From: BOKV01 sp041739465 | Lineage (GTDB): Bacteria > Pseudomonadota > Alphaproteobacteria > Rhizobiales > Rhizobiaceae | Assembly (NCBI GenBank): GCA_041739465.1 | Contig: JBGSNX010000045.1 | Span: 21,041-85,040 of the forward strand | Reading direction: 5' to 3' | Length of the DNA stretch: 64,000 nt | Part shown: positions 60,877 through 64,000 of the stretch, piece after piece | How the letters are laid out: each line of letters starts with the position of its first letter | How positions within the stretch are numbered: position 1 is the first letter of the stretch | Notes under the pieces: generated by a model | Told to the model about the DNA's origin: nothing | Database searches by the model: none | Seen by the model: only the letters and a program-made list of their open reading frames with translations | Made by a program: the position numbers and the translations under genes

Positions 60877-61685
60877 GCGCGATCATTTTGCCGCATCCCG
60901 CCAAGACCGCAGGCACTGGTAAGCCGGTCCTCGAAGTTCGAAATGTGGAAACATTCTATGGTGCGGTGATGGCGATCCGCGGTGTTTCGCTCGAGGTGCA
61001 CGAAGGCCAGATCGTCACCATTCTTGGCACGAACGGCGCTGGCAAGACCACGCTTCTCAAGACAATTTCCGGCGTCATGGACCCGGAAAAGGGCAAGATC
61101 ATCTTGAACGGCGAGGAAATCCAAGGCAGGGAGCCCGACAAGATCGTGCGCCTCGGGATTGCGCATGTGCCGGAAGGGCGTGAGGTTTTCCCGTTTCTTT
61201 CTGTCGAAGAAAATTTGAAGATGGGTGCTTTCACCCGCTCGGACAACGGTGTCGGCGATGACATCGAGATGGTCTACCGCTATTTTCCGATCCTCAAGGA
61301 ACGGCGCAACCAGCAATCGGGCTATTTGTCCGGCGGTCAGCAGCAGATGCTGGCGATTGGCCGCGGGCTGATGGCGCGGGCGAAGATTTTGCTGCTCGAC
61401 GAGCCTTCGCTCGGCCTTTCGCCCATTCTCGTCCAGGAAATTTTCGGCATCATCCGCCGCCTCAATTCAGAGCAGGGCGTGACCATGATGCTGGTTGAGC
61501 AAAACGCCAAGGTGGCACTGGAGACCGCGCATTTCGGCTATGTGATGGAAGTCGGTCGCATCGTGATGGGCGCCAGCGCCAAGCAATTGCTGGCGTCCGA
61601 GGACATCCAGGAATTCTATCTCGGCGTACAGGGAGAAACCCAGCGAGCGCAAAAGCGCTGGAAACGCAGAAAGACCTGGCGCTGA
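60873..61685 (+). CDS. livF: Branched-chain amino acid-type ABC transporter ATPase LivF
   Basis: A 270-residue ATPase with Walker A GTNGAGKTT, IAHVPEGREVFPFLSVEENL, the signature LSGGQQQMLAIGRGLM and Walker B ILLLDEPSLGLSPI. It overlaps livG by four bases. The last 20 residues are basic (KRWKRRKTWR) and beyond the usual family end. Confidence 0.93.
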   Translation: MSAIILPHPAKTAGTGKPVLEVRNVETFYGAVMAIRGVSLEVHEGQIVTILGTNGAGKTTLLKTISGVMDPEKGKIILNGEEIQGREPDKIVRLGIAHVPEGREVFPFLSVEENLKMGAFTRSDNGVGDDIEMVYRYFPILKERRNQQSGYLSGGQQQMLAIGRGLMARAKILLLDEPSLGLSPILVQEIFGIIRRLNSEQGVTMMLVEQNAKVALETAHFGYVMEVGRIVMGASAKQLLASEDIQEFYLGVQGETQRAQKRWKRRKTWR

Positions 61686-61723
61686 GCTTGGCGCGGGTCC
61701 ACGGACCAGAGGAGGAGCATGCG

Positions 61724-63598
61724 ATGAACATGGCATTCGTACCTGGCCAGGGAGGACCGGCCGGTTCCGAACTCTTCAGCACATGGCTTGGCTGCGACAC
61801 AGTGGCAAAGCTTTTCCGCCATCAGTGCAGGCGGTTTGGCGATCGCACGGCGCACCGTGAAAAAGACTTCGGCATCTGGAAATCGCACAGCTGGTCGCAA
61901 TACTACGAGCGCACGCAATGGATCGCCCTGGCGCTGCTCAAGCTGGGCCTCAAGCGTGGCGACCGTATTTCCATCTTGTCAGAAGACAACAAGGAATGGT
62001 TCTATTTCGATATGGCGGCGACTTGCATCGGCGCCATTCCCTCGGGCGTTTACACCACCGATTCAGCGGCGCAGCTTGCCTATCTTGTCAGTGATTCAGG
62101 GTCCCGGTTCCTGATCATCGAGAATGACGAGCAGCTCGACAAATTTCTTGAAGCGCGTGACGAGATGAAGGGGTTGGTCAAGGCCATCGTGCTCGACCGC
62201 GATGGACTTCGCGATTTTGCAGATCCGCAAATCATGTTCCTCGATGAATTGTACGCGCTTGGCGAGGCCGAAACCAAGGCTGACCCAAATCGGTTTGACG
62301 CGGAGATCGACAAGTCGCGGCCCGATGACGTGCGCATGCTGATCTACACTTCGGGAACGACTGGAAAGCCCAAGGGTGCGATGATCACCCACGCCAACAT
62401 CATCTACCAGATCAATGCTGTCAGCCAGGTTCTGCCGAGCCTTGAAGGCGACGAGCAGCTTTGCTTCCTGCCGCTGTGCCACGTGTTGGAGCGGCTGTTC
62501 TCGGTCGAGACGCAATTGGGCGTTGGCAGCATTATCAATTTTGCCGAAAGCCCGGAAACGGTGTTTGACAATCTGCGCGAGGTTTCGCCGCACGCCTTCA
62601 CGGCGGTTCCACGGCTTTGGGAAAAGATTTTCTCGCGGCTGCAGATCATGCGCAAGGAAGCAACCGGGATCGGCGGCTGGGCGCTCGACCGGGCCATCGC
62701 CTGCGGGCTGAAGCGCGCTGACCAGATGATCGAAGGCGGCAAGGCCGGTCCGGGCATCGAGTTGCAATGGCGGATTTGGGATTTTCTGGTGCTGGCAAAT
62801 CTGCGCCGGATGATCGGCATGGACCGGCTTCGGCGCGGCACGACCGGGGCAGCTCCGATTTCGCCGGAGCTGCTGCGCTGGTTCTGGGCAATCGGCGTGC
62901 CGCTCTATGAAGGGTTCGGACAAACCGAGAGCGCTGGTGTTGCCAGCGTCAACCATCCGGGCGCCAACAAGATCGGCAGCATCGGCCAGGCCTTGCCGAA
63001 CTCGGAAATGAAGATTTCACCCGAGGGCGAAATCCTGTTGCGCGGCCCGCACGTGTTCAAGGGTTACTGGAACAATGAAGCAAAGACTGCTGAAACCATA
63101 ACGGAGGATGGCTGGCTGAAAACCGGCGATGTCGGACGTGTCGACAATGAAGGTTTCTTCACCATCACTGGCCGTATCAAGGACATCATCATCACGGCGG
63201 GCGGCAAGAACATCACGCCTGCTGAAATAGAGAGCGCGCTGAAATTCTCGCCATATATCTCGGATGCCGTTGTGATTGGCGACAAACGCAAATACCTTAC
63301 ATGCCTGATCATGATCGATCAGGAAAACGTGGAGAATTTTGCCCAGGAAAAACGCATACCCTTTGGTGACTTCGCATCCCTGTGTGCGGCGCCCGAGGTT
63401 GTGTCGCTGATCGGCGAGGAGGTCGCCAAGGTCAACAGGCAATTTGCTCGCGTGGAACAGATCAAGGATTTCCGCCTGATCAACATTCTTTTGACGGCGG
63501 AAGATGAAGAGCTGACGCCCACCATGAAACTCAAGCGCAGCTTTGTTGAACACAAACATGCCGGTCTGATTGATGCGTTGTACGCGCAGGCCGCGTGA
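61724..63598 (+). CDS. Long-chain fatty-acid-CoA ligase (AMP-forming) in the liv operon
   Basis: A 624-residue ANL ligase of the long-chain FACS type. YTSGTTGKPKGAMITH is the P-loop, YEGFGQTES the adenine motif, LKTGDVGRVDNEGFFTITGRIKDIIITAGGKN the hinge and linker, and the C-terminus LTPTMKLKRSFV holds the catalytic Lys. It probably activates the imported substrate to its CoA ester at once. The Met at 61724 has GGAGGAG six bases upstream. It lies between livF and the binding-protein gene, an arrangement seen for aromatic or fatty-acid uptake operons. Confidence 0.9.
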   Translation: MNMAFVPGQGGPAGSELFSTWLGCDTVAKLFRHQCRRFGDRTAHREKDFGIWKSHSWSQYYERTQWIALALLKLGLKRGDRISILSEDNKEWFYFDMAATCIGAIPSGVYTTDSAAQLAYLVSDSGSRFLIIENDEQLDKFLEARDEMKGLVKAIVLDRDGLRDFADPQIMFLDELYALGEAETKADPNRFDAEIDKSRPDDVRMLIYTSGTTGKPKGAMITHANIIYQINAVSQVLPSLEGDEQLCFLPLCHVLERLFSVETQLGVGSIINFAESPETVFDNLREVSPHAFTAVPRLWEKIFSRLQIMRKEATGIGGWALDRAIACGLKRADQMIEGGKAGPGIELQWRIWDFLVLANLRRMIGMDRLRRGTTGAAPISPELLRWFWAIGVPLYEGFGQTESAGVASVNHPGANKIGSIGQALPNSEMKISPEGEILLRGPHVFKGYWNNEAKTAETITEDGWLKTGDVGRVDNEGFFTITGRIKDIIITAGGKNITPAEIESALKFSPYISDAVVIGDKRKYLTCLIMIDQENVENFAQEKRIPFGDFASLCAAPEVVSLIGEEVAKVNRQFARVEQIKDFRLINILLTAEDEELTPTMKLKRSFVEHKHAGLIDALYAQAA

Positions 63599-63658
63599 GA
63601 GAAGTTACCGTACATCAAAAAACGCCGGCGCCGCCGGTGTGCCAAAAGGGAGGAAACC

Positions 63659-64000
63659 ATGAAGGCACTGTTCCTGTCCGCTGCCATTACCGTCGGGTTG
63701 CTTGCAACTCCGGTTCTGGCGCAATCGCAAGGCGTGAGCGACACCGAAGTCAAGATCGGCGCGCACCACGACCTTTCCGGCATTTTCGCCGGATTTTCCG
63801 TGCCGGCCGTCAAGGCTGCACAGCAATATTTTGAAGAAGTGAACGCCAAAGGCGGCGTGCATGGACGCAAGATCACCTATATCGTCGAGGACCACGGTTA
63901 CAACCCGTCCAAGGCAGTCGAACTCGTCAACAAGCTGGTAAACTCCGACAAGGTGTTTGCAATGCTGTTGTCTCTTGGAACCCCGCACAACCTTGCAGCT
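63659..64000 (+). CDS. ABC transporter substrate-binding protein (LivK type), N-terminal part
   Basis: Runs off the right edge after 114 codons. A signal peptide (MKALFLSAAITVGLLATPVLA, then QSQG) is followed by DTEVKIGAHHDLSGIFAGFS, VPAVKAAQQYFEEVNAKGGVHGRKITYIVEDHGYNPSKAVELVNKLV, the start of the peripl_BP_6 fold. The pattern D-L-S-G-x-x-A-x-x-G-like segment and the operon place it as the binding protein of livHMGF. AGGGAGG precedes the ATG. The ligand cannot be deduced from the fragment. Confidence 0.93.
   Translation, partial: MKALFLSAAITVGLLATPVLAQSQGVSDTEVKIGAHHDLSGIFAGFSVPAVKAAQQYFEEVNAKGGVHGRKITYIVEDHGYNPSKAVELVNKLVNSDKVFAMLLSLGTPHNLAA

Noticed and set aside
62096..62956. 286-codon minus-strand frame opposite the acyl-CoA ligase
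   Set aside because: Shadow of a well-supported gene.
63623..63639. CGCCGGC/GCCGGTG hairpin before the last gene as a terminator
   Set aside because: The loop is three bases with no T-run, and the ligase and binding-protein genes are likely one transcript.
1..64000. CRISPR arrays, insertion sequences, prophage genes, toxin-antitoxin pairs
   Set aside because: No regularly spaced repeats, transposase, integrase or capsid-type genes were recognised in any frame.
1..64000. Frequent GCAATT/AATTGC words across the window
   Set aside because: They occur mainly inside genes as Ala-Ile, Gln-Leu or similar codon pairs; without counts against expectation I cannot call a motif.

Overview
This window reads as chromosomal DNA from an alphaproteobacterium, most likely of the Hyphomicrobiales (Rhizobiales) type. 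The argument is gene content and order: argH, an LptM-like lipoprotein, lysA, a large TIGR02302-family membrane protein, hpt and ftsEX lie together; gloB, a methyltransferase, hisC and the cyclohexadienyl dehydrogenase gene are adjacent; and there are DUF2125, twin-transmembrane-helix and MJ0042 zinc-ribbon proteins. Coding density is very high, no intergenic gap exceeds about 300 bases, several genes start with TTG or GTG, and no insertion sequence, phage gene, integrase or CRISPR array was seen.

Layout. 1-1416: the end of a thiolase (phaA) and phaB, the first two steps of polyhydroxybutyrate synthesis. 1480-9079: a YhhN family membrane protein, gloB, a methyltransferase, hisC-tyrC, DUF2125, a ChaC-like protein, an acyltransferase and a YdcF protein. 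9174-18746: ftsEX, zinc-ribbon protein, hpt, TIGR02302 protein, lysA, lptM-like, argH, TlpA-like. 18747-21419: etfB-etfA-hbdA, with a conspicuous dyad operator and leader hairpin upstream. 21563-29077: rhomboid protease, cobalamin adenosyltransferase, small and medium membrane proteins, gluQ, alkA, an HNH protein, dsbB, and tRNA-Leu(CAA). 29129-37951: acyl-CoA synthetase, a FemAB-like acyltransferase plus flippase pair, DUF924, TusA, a COG0523 GTPase, a PBP5-type carboxypeptidase and an M20 amidohydrolase. 37961-42124: a Crp/Fnr regulator, a membrane GGDEF-EAL protein and a LuxI/FeeM-like N-acyltransferase with a full CtrA-type box in front of it.

42160-64000 is the most coherent metabolic region. 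betI-betB-betA (choline to glycine betaine) is transcribed away from choX-choW-choV (choline import), with a perfect 20-base palindrome between them that fits a BetI operator. After a fused MFS/spermidine-synthase-like protein come soxB-soxD-soxA-soxG (heterotetrameric sarcosine oxidase), a cytochrome P450, and a livHMGF transporter operon with an embedded long-chain acyl-CoA ligase and the start of its binding protein. The two ends of choline catabolism are present, but enzymes for betaine to dimethylglycine to sarcosine are not in this window.

I did not find a clearly undescribed system. The best leads are the CtrA box, N-acyltransferase and c-di-GMP enzyme arrangement near 38.9-42.1 kb, the P450 joined to the sarcosine oxidase genes, and the LiuR-like operator of the etf operon. 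All annotations come from reading the sequence and knowledge of families; no database search was run.
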